Positions 19,114-29,340 of a stretch of 64,000 bases of DNA are shown piece by piece. The translations under genes and the position numbers were made by a program. Source of the stretch: Rahnella aceris (lineage in GTDB: Bacteria > Pseudomonadota > Gammaproteobacteria > Enterobacterales > Enterobacteriaceae); contig NZ_JAADJV010000002.1 in assembly GCF_011684115.1 (NCBI RefSeq), positions 371,209 to 435,208 on the forward strand, read 5' to 3'. Numbering within the stretch: position 1 is the stretch's first letter; each line of letters opens with the position of its first letter. Below the pieces are notes generated by a model. It saw only the letters and a program-made list of their open reading frames with translations, was not told the origin of the DNA and did no database searches.

Positions 19114-21262
19114 CCCTCTGCCCGGAGGGTTTTCCTTTTCCGGCAGACGGATTCTGCGCTTTTGAGGCGGTAAAACGCGTGGTGGCCGGTTTCGCTTTGC
19201 CTGAAACTGACGCCGCAAACTTCGGATCAAAACCGTCCGGCGGCACCAGGCAATCAGGCCGGATGCCAATCAGACGGCGCATGCCCATCGCGGTCAGCGC
19301 CTCGCGGATCACCGGCCAGTTCACCGGATCGTGATAGCGCAGCAAGGCTTTATGCAACCGCCGCTGACGATCGCCTTTCGGCACCACGACGTCTTCACTT
19401 TTATAATCCACTTTACCGAGCGGATTCTTGCCGCTGTAATACATGGTGGTGGCGCTGGCGAGCGGCGACGGATAAAAGTTCTGCACCTGATCCAGCCGGA
19501 AGCGATTTTTCTTCAGCCACAGCGCCAGGTTGATCATGTCTTCGGTACGTGTCCCCGGATGTGCGGAGATAAAGTACGGGATCAGATATTGCTCTTTTCC
19601 GGCCTGTTTGGAATAGCTGTCAAACAGCTCCTTGAAGCGGTAATAACTGCCCATTCCAGGCTTCATCATTTTGGACAGCGGTCCGGCTTCAGTATGTTCC
19701 GGCGCGATCTTCAGATATCCCCCCACGTGATGTTCGGCCAGCTCTTTGATATAACGCGGATCTTCTACCGCCAGATCGTAACGTACGCCCGAGGCGATCA
19801 GTATTTTCTTGATGCCCTTCAGGCTGCGCGTACGGCGGTAAAGGTTGATCGTCGGTTCATGGTTAGTGTCCATGTGCGTACAGATTTCCGGATACACACA
19901 GGACGCACGGCGGCAACTTTGTTCCGCTTTCGGCGACTGACAGCGCAGCATATACATGTTGGCGGTCGGGCCACCCAGATCGGAAATCACACCGGTGAAT
20001 CCCGGTACATTGTCGCGGATCTCTTCTATTTCGCGGACGATCGACGCTTCCGAGCGGCTCTGAATGATCCGCCCTTCATGCTCGGTGATCGAACAAAACG
20101 CACAACCGCCGTAACAGCCACGCATAATATTGATCGAGAAACGGATCATGTCATATGCCGGAATTGTCGCTTTGCCGTAAGACGGGTGCGGTACGCGCTG
20201 GAACGGCAGGCCAAACACTTCGTCCATTTCTTCGGTCGACAGCGGGATCGCCGGTGGGTTGATCCACACATAGCGGTCACCGTGTTTTTGCATCAGGGCA
20301 CGCGCACAGCCAGGATTGGTTTCGTGATGCAAAATGCGCGAGGTATGCGCGTAAAGCACTTTATCGGCCTTCACTTTTTCAAATGATGGCAACAGAACGT
20401 AGGTTTTCTCCCACGGTTTCGGCTTTGGCGCGCGCACCGTTACCGGTTGCGGGGCATCCGGCGCAGGCAACTCTCCTTCCGAGCACGGCAGATCTTCGCC
20501 ATACGGGTTCATGATCGGTTCAATACGTCCTGGCTTATCGAGCCGCGTGGAATCCACACCGCTCCAGCCGATAAGCGCCGTTTTGCGCATCACGGCAGTG
20601 TTACGCACATCATGAATATCAGTAATGGATTCGCCCGCCGCCAGACGGTGCGCCACTTCCACCAGCGGCCTTTCGCCGTTGCCATAAATCAGCATGTCAG
20701 CTTTGGAATCCACCAGTACCGAGCGCCGCACGGTATCGGACCAGTAATCGTAATGTGCGATACGTCGCAGGCTGGCTTCGATACCACCGAGCAAAACCGG
20801 TACATCGCTGTAGGCTTCTTTACAGCGCTGCGTGTAGACCAGCGTCGCGCGATCTGGACGTTTTCCACCCACGTTACCCGGCGTATAGGCATCGTCATGA
20901 CGCAGCTTCCGGTCGGCGGTATAACGGTTGATCATCGAATCCATATTGCCGGCAGTCACGCCGTAAAACAGATTCGGCTTCCCGAGCCTCATGAAATCTT
21001 CTTTGCTGGTCCAGTCCGGCTGCGCGATGATCCCGACGCGGAATCCCTGCGCTTCCAGCATGCGGCCAATGATCGCCATGCCAAAACTCGGATGATCGAC
21101 ATAGGCATCGCCGGTCACCACGATCACATCACAACTGTCCCAGCCAAGCTGTTCCATTTCCTCCCGGGTCATCGGGAAAAACGGCGCAGTGCCGTAGCAT
21201 TCGGCCCAGTAACATGGGTAAGAAAACAGGGTGCGATCGGGTTGGATCAGACTGACTGGCAT
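19088..21262 (-). CDS. ygiQ: YgiQ-family radical SAM protein
   Basis: A 724-residue radical SAM protein closely resembling E. coli YgiQ along its length (for example [16 protein letters not shown] and [16 protein letters not shown]). It has an N-terminal cobalamin-binding-like domain and the iron-sulfur motif in [17 protein letters not shown] (Cys-x3-Cys-x2-Cys, near residue 370). The biological substrate of YgiQ is not established. The frame opens at a TTG at 21286; the ATG at 21262 gives the conserved start [10 protein letters not shown]. The basic C-terminal tail (about 60 residues) is low-complexity, as in homologues. It converges on and overlaps rhaM. Confidence 0.95.
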   Translation of the reverse strand: MPVSLIQPDRTLFSYPCYWAECYGTAPFFPMTREEMEQLGWDSCDVIVVTGDAYVDHPSFGMAIIGRMLEAQGFRVGIIAQPDWTSKEDFMRLGKPNLFYGVTAGNMDSMINRYTADRKLRHDDAYTPGNVGGKRPDRATLVYTQRCKEAYSDVPVLLGGIEASLRRIAHYDYWSDTVRRSVLVDSKADMLIYGNGERPLVEVAHRLAAGESITDIHDVRNTAVMRKTALIGWSGVDSTRLDKPGRIEPIMNPYGEDLPCSEGELPAPDAPQPVTVRAPKPKPWEKTYVLLPSFEKVKADKVLYAHTSRILHHETNPGCARALMQKHGDRYVWINPPAIPLSTEEMDEVFGLPFQRVPHPSYGKATIPAYDMIRFSINIMRGCYGGCAFCSITEHEGRIIQSRSEASIVREIEEIRDNVPGFTGVISDLGGPTANMYMLRCQSPKAEQSCRRASCVYPEICTHMDTNHEPTINLYRRTRSLKGIKKILIASGVRYDLAVEDPRYIKELAEHHVGGYLKIAPEHTEAGPLSKMMKPGMGSYYRFKELFDSYSKQAGKEQYLIPYFISAHPGTRTEDMINLALWLKKNRFRLDQVQNFYPSPLASATTMYYSGKNPLGKVDYKSEDVVVPKGDRQRRLHKALLRYHDPVNWPVIREALTAMGMRRLIGIRPDCLVPPDGFDPKFAASVSGKAKPATTRFTASKAQNPSAGKGKPSGQRVNRGKRPV

Positions 21263-21521
21263 AGTAAGGTCTTCGTTCGGCGGCAAATAATTGGCCGCAA
21301 ATTATACGGGGACGGAAACTGCGGCGGGTGAGCAAATCGCTTAAAATTGTTTTAGATCAAATTATGTTTTCTGACTGAGCGCCGTATTATATCCAGGCTG
21401 CTCCGGCGCGGAGGGTCTCAGCAGATCCAGTATTTCTTAAGAAGTCATTTCCTTTATACCGGCAATAAAGAGTGCTCAAATAGTCCATTGCTGAATCAGG
21501 TTTTAAAGGAAAAATAGCGTT

Positions 21522-22253
21522 ATGGATAATAAACGTTTCCAGAAATTACTCTTACCCAAGCTTACCGAAGCCATGCTGTTTACGCGTTCACGACTGTCGC
21601 TGAAATCTGCCAATAAGTTTTATCCGGATAAAAGAATGATTGATGGTCTGATGATGTCGGATCCTAAAAAATACCGGCTGCATTCACTGGGCGGCGACAG
21701 GGATCGGGGTGCCATGGTGCGGGGTCTGCGAAAGCTCAATCTTTCCTCCCAGCAGCTTTACCGGAAAGTTGAAGAAGATTATCGCAACGGGAAAGAAAAT
21801 GCGGGCAACTGCGGCGAAAATGCCCGCGTCGCATTTTGTTATATCAGTGAAAACATTCAAAAATGGGAAAGGCTCGCCGGTACGCCATTAAAAGTGATCA
21901 GCATCTTCATTACGCGTCCGGTCGACCATTGCCTGGTATTAGTCGGCACCCAGCCTGTACATAACAACGGCAAAATCCTTGAGAACGCACTGATTTGCGA
22001 TCCGTGGGCAAAGATCGTCTGCCCTCTGGCGCATTATTCTCTTGAGTGGAAAATGAAAATGAATAAATGGTCTAACCGTGGCCTGAAGGGGAAATATCCC
22101 GGCGGTGTTTACGACCATTTTGCTAACAGGGATTCCCGTGAAGCGATCCGTATCGGCAAGTTCGTTATTTATGAACAAAATCAGTACAAAATTTCACAGC
22201 GGATCCATGATAAAAAGCTTTATTCGCTGATTGATCCCAATGCGATTACCTGA
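21522..22253 (+). CDS. Unrecognised protein with possible Cys-His-Asp catalytic triad
   Basis: No family is recognised for this 243-residue protein. It contains NCGENARVAF (Cys97), VDHCLVLVG (His136) and ICDPWAK (Asp160), in that order, each in a predicted strand/helix context. Order and spacing fit papain-like or transglutaminase-like folds, where a helix-starting Cys is followed by a strand His and then an Asp in a DPW motif. Several secreted bacterial effectors use this layout. The N terminus is basic with no signal peptide, and there is no partner gene. It stands alone between ygiQ and the dihydroxyacetone kinase gene with a terminator after it. The role as a peptidase, deamidase or transglutaminase is inference. 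Confidence 0.6.
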   Translation: MDNKRFQKLLLPKLTEAMLFTRSRLSLKSANKFYPDKRMIDGLMMSDPKKYRLHSLGGDRDRGAMVRGLRKLNLSSQQLYRKVEEDYRNGKENAGNCGENARVAFCYISENIQKWERLAGTPLKVISIFITRPVDHCLVLVGTQPVHNNGKILENALICDPWAKIVCPLAHYSLEWKMKMNKWSNRGLKGKYPGGVYDHFANRDSREAIRIGKFVIYEQNQYKISQRIHDKKLYSLIDPNAIT

Positions 22254-22269
22254 CGTTTTCATTGCCATA

Positions 22270-22306
22270 AAAAAGGCCTGCCGGTTTCCCGCAAGCCTTT
22301 CTTTTT
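22270..22306. terminator. Bidirectional terminator
   Basis: An imperfect stem AAAGGCCTGCCGG / CCGCAAGCCTTT with loop TTTC, flanked by A-run on the left and T-run on the right. It serves the plus-strand gene ending at 22253 and the kinase gene ending at 22321 on the other strand. Confidence 0.75.
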
Positions 22307-22320
22307 TGCTGAGCTCAATC

Positions 22321-23973
22321 TTATTTTTTCGCCAGCGCCTCAAACACTTTTTCAACGGCCACTGCGCCGGGATCTTTCACCCCTTTCAGGCTGTTGCTGC
22401 TGAGATAAGAAGAGCGCCCCGCATTGGCTTTCTTCATGCTGGCCGTGTCTTTGGCCCCTTTGGCTGCCGCTTTAGCCGCCCCTTTCAGCGCATCTTTTTT
22501 GCCAAGGGCTTCCAGCGCCGGTTGCAGTGCGTCGATCATCGTGCGATCCCCGAGATCTGCCCCGCCGTAATGCTTCATGCGTTCGAGACCGGACAGCAAC
22601 GCTTTCGGCAACTTCTCACCCTCACCGACTTTCTTACCGGCGGCGGTAAAGAAGATCGACATCAGCACGCCGCTGGATCCGCCCATGACGGTCGCCAGAC
22701 GATCGCCGACAACGCCCAGAAGATCGGCCACATTATTCAGCGGTAATCTTTTGCCTTTGTTTTCTTTCTGGATATCGCGCGCGCCGGTGGCAAACGTCGA
22801 ACCGGTATCGCCGTCACCGACTTTGGCATCGAGTTTATTCAGCTCATCTTCCAGATCAGAAAGTGTCTGAGTAATGGTTTCAACGATTTTGCCAACCTGC
22901 GTATTGGACGAGGCTTTTACCGTTTTCTTATCGCTGATTTTCTTGCCTTTTTTGATCGCCAGTTTCTCAAGCTTCACCAGAGGCTGCCAGCCGGAGGCTT
23001 CCACTTCTGCCAGCAAGGCTTCCTCAATGCCGCCTTTAAGGGCAATCACCGAGAGCGAGAACCCTTTCATATCCAGCGCACTGACCAGCGATGCGGGGCC
23101 AATCAGATAACGGATCGAACTGCCGAGCGCAGAATGCACCAGTTCTTTGGTGATCTGATTCATTTCGAGCGGAGAGACGCCGCCGAGGTTATTGATCAGC
23201 ACCGCCAGCTTGTCGCTTTTCTTCACATGTTCCGCAAGCTTGCCGACCAGCGTATCCACCACTTTTTTGCTGTTCTGGGTTTTCATGGTCGACACACCCG
23301 GTTCGCCGTGAATACCTAATCCCAGCTCAACGTGGCCCGATTCGATACGTTGCTCTTCTTCATCTTCACCGCCTCCCGGCAGGCTGCACCCCGCCGCCGC
23401 GACACCAATACTGGCGGTCGCATTAATCGCCTGCTGGGCGATTTTGGTGACATCTTTCAGGGATTTGCCCTGCTCAGCCGCGTAACCGGCAATTTTATGC
23501 ACCAGCGCCGTACCGGCGATGCCGCGTGGCTGCTTGTTTTCCGGCAGGGAAATGTCGTCGGAGACCATCACCAGCTCGACGTTATAGCCCATACCTTTTG
23601 CTTTCTCAGCGGCCAGACCAAAGTTCAGACGGTCGCCGGTGTAGTTTTTGACGATCAGCAGACAGCCCGCTTTGCCGGTAACCGCCACAATCGCGTTCAG
23701 CACGGCGTCCACGCTCGGAGAAGCAAACACTTCGCCACACACCGCCGCCGTGAGCATGCCTTTGCCGACAAACCCCACGTGCGCCGGTTCATGACCCGAG
23801 CCACCGCCTGAAATCAGCGCAACTTTTTTCTTATCCCAGTCACGCCGCACGACAACGCGGATTGCCGGATCGATGTCCAGTTTTGCCAGGTTTTTGTAGG
23901 GAGAGGTCAGGATCACCCCTTCAATAACATCGTTAATCAGAGTCTTGCGGTCATTCATAAAGAATTTAGACAT
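22321..23973 (-). CDS. ATP-dependent dihydroxyacetone kinase (fused DhaK-DhaL)
   Basis: This enzyme phosphorylates dihydroxyacetone, and often glyceraldehyde, with ATP. The 550-residue protein joins a DhaK domain (about 1-335) and a DhaL domain (about 360-550) in one chain, as in the Citrobacter/eukaryotic type, unlike E. coli's PTS-dependent split subunits. DhaK shows SGGGSGHEPAHVGFVG near 56-71 and the substrate-binding histidine in LGIHGEPG near 220. DhaL has KVGDGDTGSTFATG near 388-401, the Mg-ATP-binding Asp cluster. No glycerol dehydrogenase or regulator is next to it, so its role may be salvage of free dihydroxyacetone. Confidence 0.93.
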   Translation of the reverse strand: MSKFFMNDRKTLINDVIEGVILTSPYKNLAKLDIDPAIRVVVRRDWDKKKVALISGGGSGHEPAHVGFVGKGMLTAAVCGEVFASPSVDAVLNAIVAVTGKAGCLLIVKNYTGDRLNFGLAAEKAKGMGYNVELVMVSDDISLPENKQPRGIAGTALVHKIAGYAAEQGKSLKDVTKIAQQAINATASIGVAAAGCSLPGGGEDEEEQRIESGHVELGLGIHGEPGVSTMKTQNSKKVVDTLVGKLAEHVKKSDKLAVLINNLGGVSPLEMNQITKELVHSALGSSIRYLIGPASLVSALDMKGFSLSVIALKGGIEEALLAEVEASGWQPLVKLEKLAIKKGKKISDKKTVKASSNTQVGKIVETITQTLSDLEDELNKLDAKVGDGDTGSTFATGARDIQKENKGKRLPLNNVADLLGVVGDRLATVMGGSSGVLMSIFFTAAGKKVGEGEKLPKALLSGLERMKHYGGADLGDRTMIDALQPALEALGKKDALKGAAKAAAKGAKDTASMKKANAGRSSYLSSNSLKGVKDPGAVAVEKVFEALAKK

Positions 23974-24070
23974 ACCGGACCTTTCCTTTTAACTGTTTTC
24001 CAAGTGAAAAAAAGAGCTTCTACGCAGTATAGATAACCCAAAACATAACACAGGGAAAAGTAACGAAGGG

Positions 24071-24097
24071 GGCGGGAAAGGCGGTTTCCCGCCTTTT
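24071..24097 (+). terminator. Hairpin followed by T-run
   Basis: GGCGGGAAA (24071-24079) pairs perfectly with TTTCCCGCC (24085-24093), with loop GGCGG and TTTT after it on the plus strand. It lies just past the end of sdaB on the minus strand, which it probably terminates. Confidence 0.65.
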
Positions 24098-24118
24098 AGG
24101 AAATGATGAGAAAAGAAA

Positions 24119-25486
24119 TCAATTGCAGGCGAGAACCTTGATAGCCAACCCGCCTGTCGAGGTTTCACGGTATTTCGAGTTCATGTCCTTGCCGGTTTCG
24201 TACATGGTTTCGATGACTTTATCGAGGCACACACGCGGTTCGCTGGTGCGGCGTAATGCCATACGCGACGCATTGACGGCTTTCACAGCCGAAATGGCGT
24301 TACGCTCGATGCATGGCACCTGAACCTGTCCGGCCAGCGGATCACAGGTCAGCCCGAGGTGATGTTCCATCGCGATTTCTGCCGCCATAAACACCTGCGC
24401 GGTGCTGCCGCCCAGCAGTTCGGTCAGACCTGCTGCCGCCATAGAACAGGCCACGCCCACTTCGCCCTGACACCCTACTTCCGCACCGGAAATCGAAGCG
24501 TTCATTTTGAACAGAATACCGACCGCGCCGGAAGCCAGGAAGAAGCGGCTGTACGAATCAGGGCTGATCGGGCGGATAAACTGATCGTAATACGTCAGCA
24601 CGGCAGGAATAATGCCACACGCGCCGTTGGTCGGCGCAGTGACCACACGTCCGCCTGCCGCATTTTCTTCGTTAACCGCCATCGCGTACATGTTGATCCA
24701 GTCAACAACACCCATCGGATCGACATTGTTCTTATCCTGCGTCACCAGAATGCGGCGCAGTGCGGCGGCACGGCGGTTGATTTTCATCGGTCCCGGCAGC
24801 AAGCCTTCGGTATGAATGCCACGCGTAATGCCTTCGCTCATCACATTCCAGATGGCCGCAAAGTGATCGCTGATTTCTGTGCGTGTGTGTCCCGCCAGTT
24901 CGTTTTGCAGCATCAGTGCCGACAACGACAGGCCGGTGTCCGTACAGTGTTTTTGCAAATCGCTGGCTGAACGGAACGGATACGGGCGCACCACCGGATT
25001 TTCATCCTGCATACCAAATTTGCTGGCTTCGACAATAAAGCCACCGCCGATAGAGTAATAAGTTTGGGTATAGAGCAGTTCATCGCCGCTGAACGCACTG
25101 ATTGTCATGCCGTTTTCATGCAACGGCAGATTACCGGAATGGAAATTCATGCCTGAACTGGCCGGGAAATCCACTTCTTTTGCGCCCTTGCCCAGCATCA
25201 GACGTCCGGTATTTTCTACCTCACGGATAAACGCCGGGATCGCATCGATATCCACATCATCCGGCATATTCCCCGCCAGCCCCATGATAATAGCCAGATC
25301 AGTGTGGTGACCTTTACCGGTTAATGATAATGATCCGTAAACATCAACCGCCACGCGGGTCGTTTGGGTTATATGGCCTGAAGAGATAAGTTCATCAGTG
25401 AATATTTTCCCGGCTTTCATCGGGCCAACAGTATGCGAACTGGAAGGACCAATACCAATTTTGAAAATATCGAAGACGCTGATCAC
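24119..25486 (-). CDS. sdaB: L-serine ammonia-lyase, iron-sulfur type
   Basis: The enzyme deaminates L-serine to pyruvate and ammonia, using an oxygen-sensitive [4Fe-4S] cluster. The 455-residue protein closely follows E. coli SdaB (start MISVFDIFKIGIGPSSSHTV). It has the alpha-domain APTNGACGIIPAVL segment and the cysteines in EVGCQGEVGVACSMA that serve the cluster, and it ends in a cysteine-containing tail (ACN) that plugs the active site in this family. It lies downstream of the serine transporter gene sdaC, as in E. coli sdaCB, so the pair imports and degrades serine. SdaA is an almost equal alternative by sequence; context favours SdaB. Confidence 0.93.
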   Translation of the reverse strand: MISVFDIFKIGIGPSSSHTVGPMKAGKIFTDELISSGHITQTTRVAVDVYGSLSLTGKGHHTDLAIIMGLAGNMPDDVDIDAIPAFIREVENTGRLMLGKGAKEVDFPASSGMNFHSGNLPLHENGMTISAFSGDELLYTQTYYSIGGGFIVEASKFGMQDENPVVRPYPFRSASDLQKHCTDTGLSLSALMLQNELAGHTRTEISDHFAAIWNVMSEGITRGIHTEGLLPGPMKINRRAAALRRILVTQDKNNVDPMGVVDWINMYAMAVNEENAAGGRVVTAPTNGACGIIPAVLTYYDQFIRPISPDSYSRFFLASGAVGILFKMNASISGAEVGCQGEVGVACSMAAAGLTELLGGSTAQVFMAAEIAMEHHLGLTCDPLAGQVQVPCIERNAISAVKAVNASRMALRRTSEPRVCLDKVIETMYETGKDMNSKYRETSTGGLAIKVLACN

Positions 25487-25546
25487 GGTGGGTACTCCAA
25501 GTGAAATTATTTACGGGCGGAATAAACAGAAAAACGGGAGAGAAAG

Positions 25547-25565
25547 GAGCGGGATATTCCCGCTC
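25547..25565. other. Hairpin in the sdaC-sdaB gap
   Basis: GAGCGGGA and TCCCGCTC form an 8-bp stem with a 3-nt loop between sdaC and sdaB. It has no long T-run on the sdaC strand, so partial termination or mRNA processing between the genes is more likely than a full stop. Inference from structure only. Confidence 0.5.
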
Positions 25566-25589
25566 ACTTTATTTCAGAAGCTTTAATCA

Positions 25590-26873
25590 TTAACCCATCA
25601 GGCTGAATACAATGGCTGACATCGCAATCAGACCCATTACAGCAACGAAGACATTACTGATATGGCCGCTGTATTTTTTCATCGCCGGGACTTTACGGAT
25701 GGCATACATTGGCATCAGGAATAACAGCATCGCAATAATCGGACCGCCCAGCGTTTCGATCATGCCCAGAATACTTGGATTCAGGGTTGCCACTAACCAG
25801 GTGGTTAATAACATGAAGATACCGGTATAACGGTTCAGCGTTGGCAGGGCAATTTTCTTGCCTTTACTGCGCAAAGATTTAATCACCATGCCGTTAAAAC
25901 CTTCGCGTGCACCCAGATAATGGCCGAGGAAAGATTTAGTAATGGCAATAAAGGCAATAAATGGCGCGATATATTCAATGACCGGGTTAGAGAAGTGGTT
26001 CGCTAAATAAGACAGAATAGACACGTTTTGCGATTTGGCTTCCATCAGGTCGGCCGGAGACAGGCTCAGGACGCAGCTGAAGACAAAGAACATCACCGTG
26101 ATCACCATCATGATGTGGCTAAATGCCAGAATGCGCGAACATTTTTTCTCAGCGCCATCACCGTATTCTTTGCGTTTTGCCACTGCAAAAGAGGAGATAA
26201 TAGGCGAGTGGTTGAACGAGAACACCATCACCGGGATCACCAGCCACAGCGTCATCAGCATACCGTGACCTACGCCGTTACCGGAAAGCGAGGCGTTTGT
26301 AAACACTGACATATTCCAGTTAGGAATAAGGTAAAGCGCCAGCGCCATCAGCACCGTCACAAACGGGAATACCAGAATACTCATCGCTTTCACGATCATA
26401 TCCTGACCAAAATGCACCAGTGTCATTAATCCGAGGATCAGGATCAGTGACAGCAACGCACGCGGTGGCGCATTCATATGCATCTGGTGAGTAATAAAAC
26501 TCTCAACCGTATTAGTGATCGCCACGCTGTAAACCAGCAAAATAGGATAAATGGCGAAGAAATACAGCAGTGTAATTAATTTACCGGCCGTAATACCAAA
26601 ATGTTCTTCCACGACTTCCGTAATATCTTCACCCGCATTTTTACCCGATAAAACAAAACGGGTTAATCCGCGGTGAGCGAAGAAAGTCATTGGGAAGGCG
26701 AGAATCGCCATAATAATTAACGGAATTAATCCGCCAATACCGGCATTAATAGGAAGAAAAAGAACACCCGCACCAATTGCCGTTCCATATAAACCTAACA
26801 TCCACATGGTGTCAGTTTTACGCCAGGAACTTATTGATTTTTCAGACAGCGTCCCGATTGTTGTATTATCCAT
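25590..26873 (-). CDS. sdaC: Serine/H+ symporter
   Basis: SdaC imports L-serine with a proton. The 427-residue protein (429 in E. coli) has about eleven membrane helices and matches the SdaC/TdcC branch of the hydroxy/aromatic amino acid permease family, with [21 protein letters not shown] near residues 16-36. It is the first gene of the minus-strand sdaC-sdaB pair, 103 bp before sdaB. Confidence 0.94.
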   Translation of the reverse strand: MDNTTIGTLSEKSISSWRKTDTMWMLGLYGTAIGAGVLFLPINAGIGGLIPLIIMAILAFPMTFFAHRGLTRFVLSGKNAGEDITEVVEEHFGITAGKLITLLYFFAIYPILLVYSVAITNTVESFITHQMHMNAPPRALLSLILILGLMTLVHFGQDMIVKAMSILVFPFVTVLMALALYLIPNWNMSVFTNASLSGNGVGHGMLMTLWLVIPVMVFSFNHSPIISSFAVAKRKEYGDGAEKKCSRILAFSHIMMVITVMFFVFSCVLSLSPADLMEAKSQNVSILSYLANHFSNPVIEYIAPFIAFIAITKSFLGHYLGAREGFNGMVIKSLRSKGKKIALPTLNRYTGIFMLLTTWLVATLNPSILGMIETLGGPIIAMLLFLMPMYAIRKVPAMKKYSGHISNVFVAVMGLIAMSAIVFSLMG

Positions 26874-27460
26874 GATTCCTCAGCACCTAATTATAAAAAT
26901 ACTTCCGTTTTCCCCAGGAATGGTTGATGTTTTTTTACTGCACCCGTCATCGAAAAAACCACCCTGACGGTTAAAACATACCATTAATGCGGGCATGATA
27001 CCTATCAGCAGCATAAAAATCTGACTAACGGTGTGGCTTTGAGATCATGGTCACGAATATAGCTAAAATGCCGTCTATTATTCCTTTAAATTCCAATCTA
27101 TTAACATTTCCTGCAATTTAAATTCATCAAACGGTGATTACGGTAACATTTATTTTTTGTCATATTTTGTTATGACCGTGACTATTATTTTAATAACGGT
27201 TGAAATAACACCAATGTGTATTATTTATCGACGCCGCCCCTCTTATCGCTGCTCAAAAATCAACCACGCTCATTAACCTAAACATTCATTAGATTCTCTT
27301 CAGTATTCGCTGTTTTCCTGGTTTCTGTAAAAAATTCTACACAAGATGCGTGTTGTTTCAGGGTGAAAAACTTTTTATTGACGCTTTCAGAAATCATGCC
27401 GATAAAGTTATTCTTATTCCGGTGAAACAATTTCAACCGGAAGAAACACAGAGTGACGCT
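26874..27460. other. AT-rich gap between sdaC and yfiR
   Basis: A 587-bp divergent intergenic region. It must hold the sdaC promoter (minus strand) and the yfiR promoter. No coding frame with normal codon use is visible before the yfiR start. Several AT-rich inverted segments occur, but no regulator site is recognised. Confidence 0.5.
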
Positions 27461-28048
27461 ATGGAAAAAGCCCGATCACCTTTTTACCTGTTAGTGAAGA
27501 TACGTGTCGGCCATTTTTTTAAGGCTGCGTATGGCTTCGCCCTGCTGATGGTGCTTCTGATCGCTCCGTTAAAACCGGTTATCGCAGAAACCAGCGAGAC
27601 GTCACCCGACGCCGCCGTCGCCCAGACCGTTAACGGTATCCTCAGTTATTCGCGCTGGCCCGACAAAACGACCTCGTCTTCTTTAACACTTTGCATCATT
27701 CAGCCAGTTAAATACGCGGCGCTACTCACGCCCGATGGCAGCGCTTTTGCTGGCAGACCGCTCAAAGTGATGACGTTGCCTTTTGACAGCCCGCTGCTGA
27801 CCGCGCAGTGCGATGCCATTTATTCCGGCAGAATAACGGCTGAACAGCAGAACGATTTGCATCAGCGCCTGGAAGGCCATGCCATTTTAACGATCAGCGA
27901 AGAAGACGAGACCTGCGGATTACTGAACGCTTTCTGTCTGGTGATCACGCCCCTTCACACCGGATTCAAACTGAATCTGGACACGCTGTCCCGCAGCGGT
28001 GTGCGGGTTAATCCCGCCGTATTACAACTTGCCAGGGAAAAGGAGTAA
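27461..28048 (+). CDS. yfiR: YfiR-type periplasmic inhibitor of diguanylate cyclase YfiN
   Basis: YfiR binds the periplasmic part of YfiN and holds it inactive. The 195-residue protein has an N-terminal hydrophobic export segment (about residues 20-40) and the YfiR pattern: NGILSYSRWP, paired cysteines (including CDAIYSG and TCGLLNAFCLVI) and NLDTLSRSGVRVNPAVLQLAR near the C terminus. The cysteines form redox-sensing disulfides in characterised YfiR. The frame is open upstream to 27350, but the ATG at 27461 with a GAG 8-nt upstream gives a normal length. First gene of yfiR-yfiN-yfiB, 2 bp before yfiN. Confidence 0.9.
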   Translation: MEKARSPFYLLVKIRVGHFFKAAYGFALLMVLLIAPLKPVIAETSETSPDAAVAQTVNGILSYSRWPDKTTSSSLTLCIIQPVKYAALLTPDGSAFAGRPLKVMTLPFDSPLLTAQCDAIYSGRITAEQQNDLHQRLEGHAILTISEEDETCGLLNAFCLVITPLHTGFKLNLDTLSRSGVRVNPAVLQLAREKE

Positions 28049-28050
28049 CC

Positions 28051-29331
28051 ATGGAAAATAAAATTCCTGTTCCTGACACAGAACAGCCGCGCCAGCGCCC
28101 GACGCTGAGCGCCGCACTGAACAGAATCCATGTGATTGTGATTTTGACCGCGATTGGCCTTGCCGGTTTTTTACTGATCTTGCTGGCCCTGATCGCCCTG
28201 CGTTCGCATGCCGAAAATAATCTGCAACTGACCGCACGCGCTATCAGCTACACCACCGAAGCGGCGCTGGTGTTTAATGATCCTGCCGCCGCGCACGAGT
28301 CGCTGGAGTTCATCGCTAAACGCGGCGATTTCACGCAGGCTAAAATTCTGACCCCCGCCGGTGCAACGTTCACGGAATGGCAGCGGCCGGTGAACAGCAA
28401 CTGGGACAAGCTCGGGCAGTTCGTCGGCCACCTGGCTTTCCCGGAGCCTGTCACGATGCCGGTGAACCATTCCGGTTCGCTCATCGGTACGGTCTGGCTC
28501 GCCGGTAATGGCGGAACCCTGGCGGGTTTCCTGCTGGAAACGGTGCTTAGCCTGATCGGCTGTCTGGTACTGACGGCCCTGGTGGCGCTGTATTTTTCCC
28601 GCCGGATGCAAAAAGGTATTGTCGATGCTCTCGGCCACATTACGCGCGTCACTCATGACGTCAGCGCTAACCGTTCGTTCAGCCTGCGTGTCCCTTCTGC
28701 GCCGATTGCCGAGCTGCACACGCTGAGCCAGGACTTCAACAGCCTGCTGACGGAGCTGGAAGCCTGGGAAAACCATATGCGTAACGAGAACGTCTCACTG
28801 ACCCAAAAAGCATTGCATGACGGATTGACCGGCCTGCATAATCGCGCGTTTTTCATTGATACGCTTAATCAATGCTTTAACCCGATGCGCCCGGCGCTGT
28901 CACTCGCGTTGCTGTTTATTGATGTCGATAACTTTAAAGAGATCAATGACTCACTCGGTCATGCTGCCGGAGACCGCGTGCTGATGGTGATTGGTGAACG
29001 GCTGGCGAAAACACTGCGAAAAGGCGATGTGCTGGCGCGTCTGGGCGGTGATGAATTTGCCATCTTGCTTGAACCGATGGTTTCCACCGCAGAGGCCGTG
29101 GCTTTTGCCGAACGCATTGTTGAAATCATGAAAACCCCTGTCATCCTGCTCAATAACAAGACGCTGGATGTTTCTCTCAGTATCGGTATCGCGCTGTCGC
29201 CTTCTCAGGCCACTAACGCGAAAGAGTTACTGGATAAGGCCGATGAGGCCATGTACCGCTCGAAAAAAATTTCCGGCAGTTGCTGGCATGTTTCTTCAGG
29301 CATGCCGCTTCCTGTCGTGATGAAAGACTAA
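28051..29331 (+). CDS. yfiN: Membrane diguanylate cyclase YfiN (DgcN-type)
   Basis: YfiN makes cyclic di-GMP and raises biofilm formation when YfiR inhibition is lifted. The 426-residue protein has a transmembrane helix near 28-52, a periplasmic sensor of about 110 residues, a second helix near 165-188, a HAMP-like segment and a GGDEF domain (about 255-420). Its active motif RLGGDEF is near 330, with the RxxD inhibitory site (RKGD) five residues before. Order and spacing match the known YfiBNR system: YfiR represses in the periplasm and YfiB derepresses. Confidence 0.92.
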   Translation: MENKIPVPDTEQPRQRPTLSAALNRIHVIVILTAIGLAGFLLILLALIALRSHAENNLQLTARAISYTTEAALVFNDPAAAHESLEFIAKRGDFTQAKILTPAGATFTEWQRPVNSNWDKLGQFVGHLAFPEPVTMPVNHSGSLIGTVWLAGNGGTLAGFLLETVLSLIGCLVLTALVALYFSRRMQKGIVDALGHITRVTHDVSANRSFSLRVPSAPIAELHTLSQDFNSLLTELEAWENHMRNENVSLTQKALHDGLTGLHNRAFFIDTLNQCFNPMRPALSLALLFIDVDNFKEINDSLGHAAGDRVLMVIGERLAKTLRKGDVLARLGGDEFAILLEPMVSTAEAVAFAERIVEIMKTPVILLNNKTLDVSLSIGIALSPSQATNAKELLDKADEAMYRSKKISGSCWHVSSGMPLPVVMKD

Positions 29332-29340
29332 AAGGAATTA

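Noticed and set aside
19331..21331. Long plus-strand frames of 351 and 294 codons opposite ygiQ
   Set aside because: They are mirror images of the strongly conserved radical SAM gene in a GC-rich region and have no ribosome-binding site or recognisable domains.
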